A stretch of DNA of 8,855 nucleotides from an uncultured Peptococcaceae bacterium (GCA_947307285.1 CAMZIS010000035.1:1-8855); one strand, 5' to 3'; counted from the stretch's first letter, positions 1 to 5,645 are shown. Program-made: numbers and translations. The notes: a model not told the origin generated them from the sequence alone.

Positions 1-436
1 CGTGCTCGAACATCTTGAGGAAGATCCACTGGGTCCACTTGTAATAGTCTTCCTCAGTGGTGTCCACCACGCGCTTCCAGTCGAAGGAAAAGCCCACCCG
101 TTTCAGCTGCTGGGAGAACTTGACGATGTTGTCGTCAGTGACCTTGCGCGGGTGCTGGCCGGTCTTGATGGCGTAGTTTTCCGTGGGCAGGCCGAAGGCG
201 TCGAAGCCGATGGGGAAGAGGACGTTATAGCCCTGCATGCGCCGCTTGCGGGAGACCACCTCCAGGCTGGAATAAGCCTTGATGTGGCCCACGTGCATGC
301 CCACGCCGCTGGGGTAGGGGAACTCTACCAGAGCGTAGAATTTGGGCTTTTCGCTGTTGTCAACAGCGCGGAAGGCGTCCGCCTGCTCCCATTTTTCCTG
401 CCATTTTTGTTCAACTGCTGCAAAATCGTACTTCAT
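1..436 (-). CDS. leuS: Leucyl-tRNA synthetase, N-terminal part (truncated by window edge)
   Basis: Charges tRNA(Leu) with leucine in the cytoplasm using ATP (class I aminoacyl-tRNA synthetase). The first 145 residues are visible; the frame is open from the ATG at 436 to base 1, so the rest lies outside the window. Landmarks read directly are FPYPSG at residues 39-44, the class I HIGH-type signature as HVGH at 48-51, then the LeuRS-specific stretches DAFGLPTEN and SFDW, and YKWTQWIFLKMFE near the cut. The start is supported by GGAGG at 443-447, six bases upstream. Upstream are an 8-bp stem-loop abutting that site and then the rpmB terminator. No clear promoter or T-box leader is visible in the 122 bases after rpmB, so transcription may depend on read-through. 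The block around HVGH (GMHVGHIKAYS) differs from the commoner bacterial form with a proline after HVGH. Family assignment is secure. Confidence 0.96.
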   Translation of the reverse strand, partial: MKYDFAAVEQKWQEKWEQADAFRAVDNSEKPKFYALVEFPYPSGVGMHVGHIKAYSSLEVVSRKRRMQGYNVLFPIGFDAFGLPTENYAIKTGQHPRKVTDDNIVKFSQQLKRVGFSFDWKRVVDTTEEDYYKWTQWIFLKMFEH

Positions 437-442
437 GGCCGA

Positions 443-470
443 CCTCCGTGATCCGGCGCTCACGCCGGAT
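443..470 (-). promoter_or_regulatory. leuS ribosome binding site with adjoining stem-loop
   Basis: On the minus strand an 8-bp perfect stem (451-458 with 463-470, four-base loop) ends four bases before the GGAGG site (443-447) of leuS. The hairpin does not itself cover the Shine-Dalgarno bases. It could stabilise the 5' end of the mRNA or modulate ribosome access. The structure is seen; the function is inferred. Confidence 0.4.
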
Positions 471-494
471 AGTTTTGTGAAATGATGGAAATTG

Positions 495-523
495 AAAAAG
501 ACAGGGGCTCTGTCAGAGCCCCT
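495..523 (-). terminator. Intrinsic terminator after rpmB
   Basis: An inverted repeat with an 8-bp GC-rich stem (504-511 with 515-522, extended by an A-T pair at 503/523) and a three-base loop. On the minus strand it is followed by GT and then a run of five T after a short gap (495-499). The T-run lies only on the minus-strand side, so it terminates rpmB transcription. It sits between rpmB and leuS and may be leaky, since leuS shows no evident promoter of its own. Confidence 0.8.
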
Positions 524-558
524 TCCCGATAACGCTTACTGATGGAATTAGCCCCGGT

Positions 559-747
559 TCAATTAGCTCTTTGTACTTTACCGGAACGAAGGCAACGCGT
601 GCAGGCAGTGACCTTCCTGGGGCTGCCGTCCACGATCGCGTGCACGGTCTGCAGGTTGGGCTTCCACTGACGTTTGGTGCGGATATGAGAATGGCTGACG
701 CTCATACCGGAACGAACGGTCTTGCCGCAGATATCACATTTGGCCAT
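559..747 (-). CDS. rpmB: 50S ribosomal protein L28
   Basis: A 62-residue structural protein of the large ribosomal subunit. The sequence starts MAKCDICGK, contains the family's SHSH and KRQWKPNLQ stretches, and ends in CTRCLRSGKV. Two Cys-x-x-Cys pairs (CDIC near residues 4-7 and CTRC near 49-52) make it the zinc-binding form of L28, rather than the cysteine-free form that bacteria can use under zinc limitation. Length and composition (short, very basic) are normal for the family. The start at 747 has a near-ideal AGGAGGTG ribosome binding site 8-9 bases upstream. It has its own strong promoter at 816-844 with an A-rich upstream element, a leader of about 60 nt carrying a hairpin, and a terminator downstream. 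It is therefore a monocistronic, highly expressed unit, as expected for a ribosomal protein. Confidence 0.98.
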   Translation of the reverse strand: MAKCDICGKTVRSGMSVSHSHIRTKRQWKPNLQTVHAIVDGSPRKVTACTRCLRSGKVQRAN

Positions 748-782
748 TTGTTGGCACCTCCTTTATTGAAAACGGTCCTCGC

Positions 783-800
783 CAAGCGGAGAACCGCTTG
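783..800 (-). promoter_or_regulatory. Stem-loop in the rpmB mRNA leader
   Basis: A perfect 7-bp stem (783-789 with 794-800) with a four-base loop lies about 10 nt after the predicted transcription start (about 809) and well before the ribosome binding site. It could protect the 5' end from decay or be a binding site for autogenous control by a ribosomal protein. Only the structure is seen. Confidence 0.4.
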
Positions 801-815
801 TATGCGTACCTAAAC

Positions 816-862
816 ATATTATCAGAAGGCAGTCGTTTTGGCAAGAGTTTTTTTATTTTTTT
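816..862 (-). promoter_or_regulatory. rpmB promoter with A-tract UP element
   Basis: On the minus strand: -35 TTGCCA (839-844), 17-base spacer, -10 TAATAT (816-821). Four bases upstream of the -35 lies a 15-base tract, A7-T-A7 (848-862), matching the A-rich UP element recognised by the RNA polymerase alpha subunits. The combination predicts a strong housekeeping promoter, as expected for a ribosomal protein gene. Confidence 0.85.
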
Positions 863-907
863 CCGCAAAAGCTTTACGGAAATCTCCCGCCTGCCGAAAA
901 AGCCGGG

Positions 908-1843
908 TCAGCCCCGTTTCCGCAGCAGCTGGGGCAGGATGTCCTGGGTGATGAGCAGGCCCAGGATGATGGCGGCCATGCCCGTGAGAGAGAGGGGCGT
1001 CAGGTCCTCGTGCAGCAGCAGCGCGCCGGTGACGGCGGCCACCACCGGGATGACGGTGATATAGAGGGAGGCGTTGAGCATGCCGATGCGCTTTATGGTG
1101 CGGCCCCACAGCCAGTAGCACAGGGAGGAGGGGAGCAGGGCCAGGTAGAGCAGGACCGCCACATATTTCCCCCGCAGCAGGCCCGTGTCGAAATGAGCGC
1201 CGGACAGGAGGAACACCAAAGTCACCAGCAGCAGACCGTAGAACATCTGCCGCCGGGTGAAGAGCAGCGGGCTCAGGGGCTCGCTTTGGGCCTCGTTCAC
1301 CCGCTGGGCCTTGTTGAGGGAAAAGGAATAGCCGGCCCAGGCCAGAGCAGCCGCCAGGGCGATGGCGTCGCCTGCCGGGTTGAGCCGCAGGCGGCTGCCG
1401 TTCAATATGACCAGAGCCACGCCCACGAGGCAGATGGCCAGCCCCGGGAAGAAGCTGCGGGTGATAGGCTTGCGGTCCGCCTCGGGCAGGAAGCGGTCGA
1501 ACACGGTGGAAAACAGAGGCGAGATGGTGACGATGAGGCTGACGTTGGTGGCGTAGGTGAAGTGCAGGGCCGTAGCCTCCAGCAGATAATACACGGCGGT
1601 GCCCAGACAGCCCGACAGGATGAGCCAGCGGTCGCGTTTGACGCCCTGCCAGCCGCCCAGGGAGACGTATCTGCGGGTGACCAGGGAGAGGATGACGAAG
1701 ACCAGGAGCAGGCGGCAGAAGATGATCTGCGCCGGCCGGAAATCTCCGTTGACTATGACCTTGCTGGCAATAAAGGCGCTGCCCCAGAAAAAGATGCAGA
1801 TCAGCGCCATGATATGACCGGCCGACCGCTTGCTGCTGTCCAT
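908..1843 (-). CDS. DMT-superfamily (EamA-type) membrane transporter, paralogue 1
   Basis: A 311-residue integral membrane protein of the drug/metabolite transporter superfamily, with two EamA repeats of about five membrane helices each (roughly residues 10-145 and 155-305). Evidence read directly: alternating hydrophobic helices, an N-terminal motif FFWGSAFIASK typical of the family, FTYATNVSL at the end of the first repeat, WAGYSFSLNKA at the start of the second and a basic C-terminus (LLRKRG). The family exports or exchanges small metabolites or drugs; the substrate cannot be read from sequence. It is a close paralogue of the gene at 2260-3213, alignable almost without gaps and about half identical by eye. 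The start at 1843 aligns with the paralogue's second Met; the purine-rich site (GAGGAAGGG) is rather distant, about 12 bases. Its own promoter lies at 1887-1915. No U-tailed terminator follows; a hairpin at 860-882 is followed by A's. Confidence 0.93.
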   Translation of the reverse strand: MDSSKRSAGHIMALICIFFWGSAFIASKVIVNGDFRPAQIIFCRLLLVFVILSLVTRRYVSLGGWQGVKRDRWLILSGCLGTAVYYLLEATALHFTYATNVSLIVTISPLFSTVFDRFLPEADRKPITRSFFPGLAICLVGVALVILNGSRLRLNPAGDAIALAAALAWAGYSFSLNKAQRVNEAQSEPLSPLLFTRRQMFYGLLLVTLVFLLSGAHFDTGLLRGKYVAVLLYLALLPSSLCYWLWGRTIKRIGMLNASLYITVIPVVAAVTGALLLHEDLTPLSLTGMAAIILGLLITQDILPQLLRKRG

Positions 1844-1886
1844 CGGATACGGGTCCCTTCCTCATTGATTATGGCTTACTGCCCTG

Positions 1887-1915
1887 ATTTTACAATATTT
1901 TCACGCTACGCGCAA
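1887..1915 (-). promoter_or_regulatory. Promoter of DMT transporter 1
   Basis: On the minus strand: -35 TTGCGC (1910-1915), 17-base spacer, -10 TAAAAT (1887-1892), giving a leader of about 35-40 nt before the ATG at 1843. The -35 is only a partial match, which together with the repeat immediately upstream suggests a regulated promoter. Confidence 0.65.
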
Positions 1916-1937
1916 TAATCGCGGCGATAATCGCGGC
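1915..1937. repeat. Tandem 11-bp repeat with internal dyad next to the transporter 1 promoter
   Basis: ATAATCGCGGC occurs twice, at 1915-1925 and 1927-1937, a period of 12 bases. The junction also forms a dyad, GCGAT-A-ATCGC, at 1924-1934. The block directly abuts the -35 box of the promoter at 1887-1915 and lies about 70 bases upstream of the opposing small gene at 2009. This placement suits an operator or activator site. The repeats are seen; the regulator is unknown. Confidence 0.5.
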
Positions 1938-2008
1938 AACAAAAGAACGCGGCCGCGGCTCTCACCAAAGGGCGCCTCCCGTAATATGATGGGGCAGAGG
2001 AGGGCGAG

Positions 2009-2191
2009 ATGCGGGCGCAAAGCGAGATCAACAGCCGGCTGCTGGAAATAGAGGAGGCTCTGCTGCGGGCGGCGGAGCAGCGGCAGCGCCGGGTCCTGCC
2101 CGACGCGGAAGCGGACCTGTACATCCTGTCCCTGCTGGATCAGATGGAGACCCTGCTCTGGGTGCTGGAGGAGGGCGGCGTGGTGCACTGA
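2009..2191 (+). CDS. Small acidic helical protein, function unknown
   Basis: A 60-residue ORF that I do not recognise. It begins MRAQSEINSRLLEIEEALLRAAE and is rich in Leu, Glu, Gln and Arg with heptad-like spacing, then has a proline-containing turn (LPDAEAD) and a second helix (LYILSLLDQMETLLWVLEEG). A soluble helical hairpin or small coiled coil is likely. There are no cysteines and no signal or membrane segment. Support for it being real: an excellent GGAGGG ribosome binding site five bases before the ATG, strongly GC-rich third codon positions like the neighbouring genes, and a position in the gap between two minus-strand genes rather than over them. A possible -10 (TAATAT, 1982-1987) lacks a good -35. 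It is the only plus-strand gene left of recA. Confidence 0.65.
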   Translation: MRAQSEINSRLLEIEEALLRAAEQRQRRVLPDAEADLYILSLLDQMETLLWVLEEGGVVH

Positions 2192-2213
2192 GCCGTGAAG
2201 CAGGCATGGCTAT

Positions 2214-2243
2214 AAAAAAGACCGGGCGCGCTGGCGTCCGGTC
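2214..2243 (-). terminator. Intrinsic terminator after DMT transporter 2
   Basis: A ten-position stem (nine pairs, one A-C mismatch; 2220-2229 with 2234-2243) with a four-base loop, followed on the minus strand by six T (2214-2219). It lies 16 bases after the transporter stop codon. On the plus strand the hairpin is followed by a moderately T-rich stretch, so it might also stop transcripts of the small gene ending at 2191. Confidence 0.85.
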
Positions 2244-2259
2244 TGTATGTTCGTTTGCT

Positions 2260-3213
2260 TCAGTTTATGCGTATGGAGGGGCGGAACAGACGGCCGAACA
2301 CGTTTTGGGTGATGGCCAGGCCCAGCACGATGGCGGCCATGCCGATGCCGGAGATCAGGGTCAGCTGCTCCTTGAGGAAGATGGCGGCGCTGATCACGGT
2401 GATCAGGGGCGACAGGTTGACGTAGAGGGAAGTGTTCAGCATGCCGATGCGGTTGATGGCCTTGCCCCACAGCAGGAAGGAGCAGGCCGAGGGCAGGGCG
2501 GCCAGGTAGAGCAGCTTGGGCAGGTTGCGCATGGTGAACATGGCCCCGTCGAACTTGCCGCCGGTGACCAGGAAGACCACTAAGATCAGGGTCAGGCCGT
2601 AGAACATGCTGCGGCGGGTCAGCAGTAGGTCGTCCAGAGGTTCCTTCTGGGCTTCGTTCACCCGCCGGGCTTTGCTGAGGAAGAAGGAATAACCGGCCCA
2701 GGAGGCGGAGGCCAGCAGGCCGATGAAGTCGCCCAGAGGGTTCAGATGCAGCTTGGCTCCGTTCAAAATGACCAGGCACACGCCGGCCAGGCACAGGGCC
2801 AGCCCCGGGAAGAAGGTGCGGCCCAGCGGGGTGCGGTCTTCCGCGGGGAGGAAGCGGTTGAACAGGGTGGCGAACAGGGGCGAGATGGCCACCATCAGGC
2901 TGACGTTGGTGGCGTAGGTGAAGAGCATGGCCGTGCTCTCCAGCAGATAGTAAAGGGCCACGCCCATGCAGCCGGCCAGGAAGAGGAAACGGTCCCTTTT
3001 CAGGCCCTCCAGCCCGCCGATGGGCACGAATTTGTGGGTGATCAGGCACAGCAGCACATAGGCCAGGCCCTGGCGGCAGAGGATGATGTAGGGCGGGGCA
3101 AAACCGGCGCCCAGCAGCTTTTTGCTGGCGATATAGGCCGTGCCCCAGAACACGACGCAGGCAAAGGCCATCAGGTGGCCTTCGGCGTAATATTTGGTTC
3201 CTTTATTTCCCAT
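2260..3213 (-). CDS. DMT-superfamily (EamA-type) membrane transporter, paralogue 2
   Basis: An integral membrane protein of 317 residues from the start given here, with two EamA repeats and about ten predicted helices. Shared landmarks with the gene at 908-1843 are FWGTAYIASK near the N-terminus, FTYATNVSLMVAISPLF, FFPGLALCLAG, WAGYSFFLSKARRVNEAQ and RIGMLNTSLY. The two genes clearly arose by duplication. The substrate is unknown; the family moves amino acids, other metabolites or drugs. An upstream in-frame ATG at 3261 would add 16 residues (333 in all). I chose 3213 because it aligns with the start of the paralogue and the added segment is a basic, non-conserved extension. Neither start has a clear Shine-Dalgarno site, so this choice is uncertain. 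Transcription is from the promoter at 3285-3313 and ends at the terminator at 2214-2243. Confidence 0.92.
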   Translation of the reverse strand: MGNKGTKYYAEGHLMAFACVVFWGTAYIASKKLLGAGFAPPYIILCRQGLAYVLLCLITHKFVPIGGLEGLKRDRFLFLAGCMGVALYYLLESTAMLFTYATNVSLMVAISPLFATLFNRFLPAEDRTPLGRTFFPGLALCLAGVCLVILNGAKLHLNPLGDFIGLLASASWAGYSFFLSKARRVNEAQKEPLDDLLLTRRSMFYGLTLILVVFLVTGGKFDGAMFTMRNLPKLLYLAALPSACSFLLWGKAINRIGMLNTSLYVNLSPLITVISAAIFLKEQLTLISGIGMAAIVLGLAITQNVFGRLFRPSIRIN

Positions 3214-3284
3214 ACAGGTCGAACGCTCAAGCTTTCGCGTCCGGACCGGCCGGACTTCCATTATTTTTTCAACAGACCAAGCTA

Positions 3285-3313
3285 ATTATAACAGCGCCCT
3301 TTGTCATAGGCAA
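3285..3313 (-). promoter_or_regulatory. Promoter of DMT transporter 2
   Basis: On the minus strand: -35 TTGCCT (3308-3313), 17-base spacer, perfect -10 TATAAT (3285-3290). The predicted start near 3278 leaves only about 17 nt before the ATG at 3261, or about 65 nt before the ATG at 3213. In the second case the leader contains a 6-bp GC-rich hairpin (3240-3256). Confidence 0.8.
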
Positions 3314-3326
3314 GTTTATTGTTAAC

Positions 3327-3346
3327 AAAAAGAAGGCGTTCCGCCT
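3327..3346 (-). terminator. Possible second terminator between dagK and DMT transporter 2
   Basis: On the minus strand a short 5-bp hairpin, AGGCG-GAA-CGCCT (3334-3346), is followed by TCTTTTT (3327-3333). It is small but has the shape of an intrinsic terminator, just upstream of the -35 box of the next gene. It would act as a back-up to the stronger hairpin at 3382-3412. Confidence 0.4.
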
Positions 3347-3376
3347 AATTTAATTATGCGGAACAGCCGCTGCCGG

Positions 3377-3412
3377 AATGAAAAAGGCTCCGGATCGTCT
3401 CCGGAGCCTTTT
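3377..3412 (-). terminator. Intrinsic terminator after dagK-like gene
   Basis: A perfect 13-bp stem (3382-3394 with 3400-3412) with a five-base loop. The outer pairs are A-T, so the minus-strand transcript ends in five T. It lies seven bases after the lipid kinase stop codon. The plus-strand reading also has T-runs after the stem, so it could work in both directions. Confidence 0.88.
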
Positions 3413-3418
3413 GCGTTT

Positions 3419-4444
3419 TTATTGTTCTTCCTGCGTGCCGGGCACCAGCAGGCTGACGGCCCGGGGCACTACCTCGATGGTCAAAGGCAGGTGGCCGAAG
3501 AGCTCGCCGTCCACGTCGGTGACTATGTCCGACTCCGTGGTGGAGGAAAACTCCACATGGGCGGTCTGGAAATAGATGAAGGTGGGGTCCATATCCACGC
3601 CCTGGGTCTTCAGCAGCTCCCGGAAGCCGCCGGGCTTGAACAGGGAGGCCAGGTCTTCTTTGTCCTCCTCCAGCTTGTCTTTGAGGGGCATGCGGAAAAA
3701 GCGTTCGCCCGACTCCTGGATCACGCGGACGATCTGTTCCGCGTTGTTCCGCGCCGTTTTTCTTTTCATCAGCAGCACGTCGAACAGGCCGTCTGACACG
3801 TCCGCCCGCCGCATCAGCTTGCGGATGGAAGCCACGCTCATGGAGTTGACGATGAGGCAGACGCTGTAATTGCCGTCGTTGCTGTACTCGGCGGAACGGA
3901 TGGAAAGCGGCATGGAATAGGTCAGCTGCTCCGGCGCCTCCCGCACGGCCTGCAGGTAATAGGCCAGCTTGCCCAGGTTGTTCTTCTGTTTCTGATCGGT
4001 GCCGTGGGCCACCTCGGTGAACATGCCGAAGGCCGCGGCGTTCATGAAGTAGCGGCCGTTGGCGCAGCCGATATCCACCTGCTGATAGTTGCCCGCCCTG
4101 ACCATCTGGCAAAAGGCGGGAGCAGTGTCCGGCAGATGCAGGGCCGTGGCAAAATCGTTGCTGGTGCCGGCGGCCAGGATAGCCAGGGGGATGCCGCTGC
4201 CGGAGCGCATGAGGCCGTTGATTACCTCGTTGATGGTGCCGTCGCCGCCGCAGGCGATGATGAGGTCGCAGTCCTCCCTGGAAAGGGCCGCCGCCGCTTC
4301 CGTGGCGTGGCCCCGGCGTTCAGTCCGGGTGACGCTGACGCTCTCCGCCCGGCCGCTCAGCAGCAGACGGCCGGCGATCAGCTCCAGCTGCTTTTGCACC
4401 GCGCGCTTGCCGGCGTTGGGATTTACGATAATGGATACTTTCAT
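3419..4444 (-). CDS. YegS/BmrU/DagK-family lipid kinase (diacylglycerol kinase-like)
   Basis: A soluble 341-residue kinase predicted to phosphorylate a lipid alcohol such as diacylglycerol at the inner face of the membrane, recycling it to phosphatidic acid for phospholipid synthesis. Directly visible: NPNAG at residues 8-12, the nucleotide-binding GGDGT at 66-70 followed by NEVINGLM, and AAGTSNDFA near 91-99. These three form the DAGK catalytic N-domain. The C-terminal beta-rich domain contains SDGLFDVLL and ends with a DGE motif near residue 311 followed by PLTIEVVPRAVSLLVP, the usual ending of this family. Length is slightly above the common 290-310. The start at 4444 is preceded by a purine-rich GGGAAAGG that lies within a short inverted repeat (4445-4458) touching the start codon. 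The substrate is not certain: DgkB, YegS and BmrU types share these motifs. It has its own promoter and terminator. Confidence 0.93.
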   Translation of the reverse strand: MKVSIIVNPNAGKRAVQKQLELIAGRLLLSGRAESVSVTRTERRGHATEAAAALSREDCDLIIACGGDGTINEVINGLMRSGSGIPLAILAAGTSNDFATALHLPDTAPAFCQMVRAGNYQQVDIGCANGRYFMNAAAFGMFTEVAHGTDQKQKNNLGKLAYYLQAVREAPEQLTYSMPLSIRSAEYSNDGNYSVCLIVNSMSVASIRKLMRRADVSDGLFDVLLMKRKTARNNAEQIVRVIQESGERFFRMPLKDKLEEDKEDLASLFKPGGFRELLKTQGVDMDPTFIYFQTAHVEFSSTTESDIVTDVDGELFGHLPLTIEVVPRAVSLLVPGTQEEQ

Positions 4445-4501
4445 GGAAAGACCTTTCCCGAAATACTCAGATGATTAAAATGCGGTTAAATATCTACGGT
4501 T

Positions 4502-4529
4502 ATTATACTATAAATCCAAGCCATTTCAA
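4502..4529 (-). promoter_or_regulatory. Promoter of the lipid kinase gene
   Basis: On the minus strand: -35 TTGAAA (4524-4529), 16-base spacer, perfect -10 TATAAT (4502-4507). The predicted leader is about 50 nt. No terminator is visible between the upstream gene (stop at 4554) and this promoter, so some read-through from that gene is possible. Confidence 0.78.
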
Positions 4530-4553
4530 GTCGAAAGGTGAACTATACGCTGA

Positions 4554-5546
4554 TTATTTCGTCCGGGCCTGCGGCGTGTAATAGATATCGATACGGCGCT
4601 CAGCCTGGGTCCAGCCCACCTGGGCGCCGAAGCTTTCCATGACGTAGCGCAAAGGCACGAAGGTGCGGGAATCCCGAATGACGGCGGCCACCGGCGTGCC
4701 TGGCACCAGCTGTCCGATGGTCAGCTCGAAGTGGCGGCCGTCCAGATCTATGCCCACCTTGCGCGCGGTCCCGTCCCAGCTCACGTCGGCACCCAGCGCT
4801 TCGGCGATGAAGCGTACCGGCACCATGGTGTAGCCGCCGCCGTTCTCGTCGGTCACCAGATAGGGCGCGGTGTCGGCCTGGATATAGGTCCCGTCCGCGA
4901 AAAGAAAGGGAGCGCCGATATACAGGATGAGATGGGTGGTATGCTCTTCGTCGGCCGGGTCTGCGCCCGTCTGCTCAGGCCCGTCATCGGCTCCTGCTGG
5001 GCCAGGATCGGGGGAGCCGCCGGGCGCGCTGTCGCTGCCGGAGTACTGGCCGCTGTCCCCAGGCGTATCGTCATTGCCGTCGCCTTGTCCGCCGTTTGCG
5101 GGTGCACTGCCGCTGCCGGGATCATTTTCGCTGTTCCCGGTGTCGCCGCCCGGCGCGGGAGTTCCCGGCGGCACGATGTCGAGGTAAATCAGGTAAAGCT
5201 GCTGACGGACGCCGACGTAGGCCTGCAGATTTATAACACAGCTTTCCGCCGTGCTCCAGGCGGCGCTGCCGTGGCCGTCCGCGTAAGGCACGTTGTCAAT
5301 GCGCAGCTTGCATCCCGCCGCAGCCTGGGCCGTAACGGATATCTCCACCGGTCCGGAGGAGGTGTAGCTGATATGGTATTCCGACTGATCGGGGCTGAAC
5401 CCGAAAGCCTGCTCCTGCCCGTTGATGGAAAGATCGACCGAGGTCAGCTCCACCGCGGCGGCGGCCCGGGCCGGGAAGGAGGGGACGAGCAGCAGAGCGA
5501 GAGTCAGACTGAAAACGAGGCACAGGCGGGTAACGTGGGATTTCAT
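4554..5546 (-). CDS. Secreted protein: cadherin-like domain, Gly/Asp/Ser/Pro linker, copper-amine-oxidase-N domain
   Basis: A 330-residue exported protein. Residues 1 to about 30 form a signal peptide: MKSH, Arg7, a hydrophobic core, then ARA-A cleavage sites. Residues 32-127 resemble the bacterial cadherin-like beta-sandwich (FSPDQSEYHISY and a closing YLIYLDIVPPG), with two cysteines that could form a disulfide. Residues 128-206 are a low-complexity linker rich in Gly, Asp, Ser and Pro. Residues 207-330 are a copper-amine-oxidase N-terminal-type domain with two tandem motifs, VPVRFIAEALGADVSWD and VPLRYVMESFGAQVGW. In spite of its name this domain has no oxidase activity and is common in Bacillota surface proteins. 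There is no sortase or SLH anchor. An in-frame ATG at 5663 would extend the frame by 39 residues, but 5546 is chosen for its GGAGGTT site and signal peptide. It is divergent from recA. The role is unknown. Confidence 0.85.
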   Translation of the reverse strand: MKSHVTRLCLVFSLTLALLLVPSFPARAAAAVELTSVDLSINGQEQAFGFSPDQSEYHISYTSSGPVEISVTAQAAAGCKLRIDNVPYADGHGSAAWSTAESCVINLQAYVGVRQQLYLIYLDIVPPGTPAPGGDTGNSENDPGSGSAPANGGQGDGNDDTPGDSGQYSGSDSAPGGSPDPGPAGADDGPEQTGADPADEEHTTHLILYIGAPFLFADGTYIQADTAPYLVTDENGGGYTMVPVRFIAEALGADVSWDGTARKVGIDLDGRHFELTIGQLVPGTPVAAVIRDSRTFVPLRYVMESFGAQVGWTQAERRIDIYYTPQARTK

Positions 5547-5597
5547 AGAGAACCTCCGTGGCAGTAGAAATAAATGCAAAAAATTTTCGGCAGGTAC

Positions 5598-5626
5598 TTG
5601 CAAAAGCAGACGGCAGGGATTATAAT
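5598..5626 (+). promoter_or_regulatory. recA promoter
   Basis: -35 TTGCAA (5598-5603), 17-base spacer, perfect -10 TATAAT (5621-5626). Transcription should start near 5633, inside the LexA box, giving a leader of about 30 nt. The arrangement predicts strong expression when LexA is absent. Confidence 0.88.
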
Positions 5627-5631
5627 CTAAT

Positions 5632-5645
5632 CGAACATTTGTTTG
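5632..5645. promoter_or_regulatory. LexA (DinR-type) SOS box at recA
   Basis: CGAAC-ATTT-GTTTG matches the Gram-positive LexA consensus CGAAC-N4-GTTCG in all but one half-site base. It starts five bases after the -10 and covers the predicted transcription start, so bound LexA would block initiation. Established knowledge: recA is a core SOS gene in Bacillota, repressed by LexA and induced when RecA filaments trigger LexA self-cleavage. Confidence 0.82.

Noticed and set aside
2..451. Plus-strand open frame at the left edge
   Set aside because: Shadow of leuS, whose HVGH and DAFGLPTEN motifs are read on the minus strand.
437..558. T-box leader for leuS
   Set aside because: Too short and lacks the conserved T-box sequence and specifier stem.
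1010..1918. Plus-strand open frame (302 codons) opposite transporter 1
   Set aside because: Antisense to a clear membrane protein gene; Gln/Gly/Glu-rich composition typical of a reversed hydrophobic gene.
4731..5567. Plus-strand open frame (278 codons) opposite the secreted protein gene
   Set aside because: No ribosome binding site or domain; the minus-strand frame has a signal peptide and two domains.
5598..5627. Palindromic recA promoter elements (TTGCAA and GATTATAATC) as a divergent promoter for the secreted protein
   Set aside because: On the minus strand the order of the two elements is reversed, so they cannot act as -35 and -10; no good alternative pair was found.
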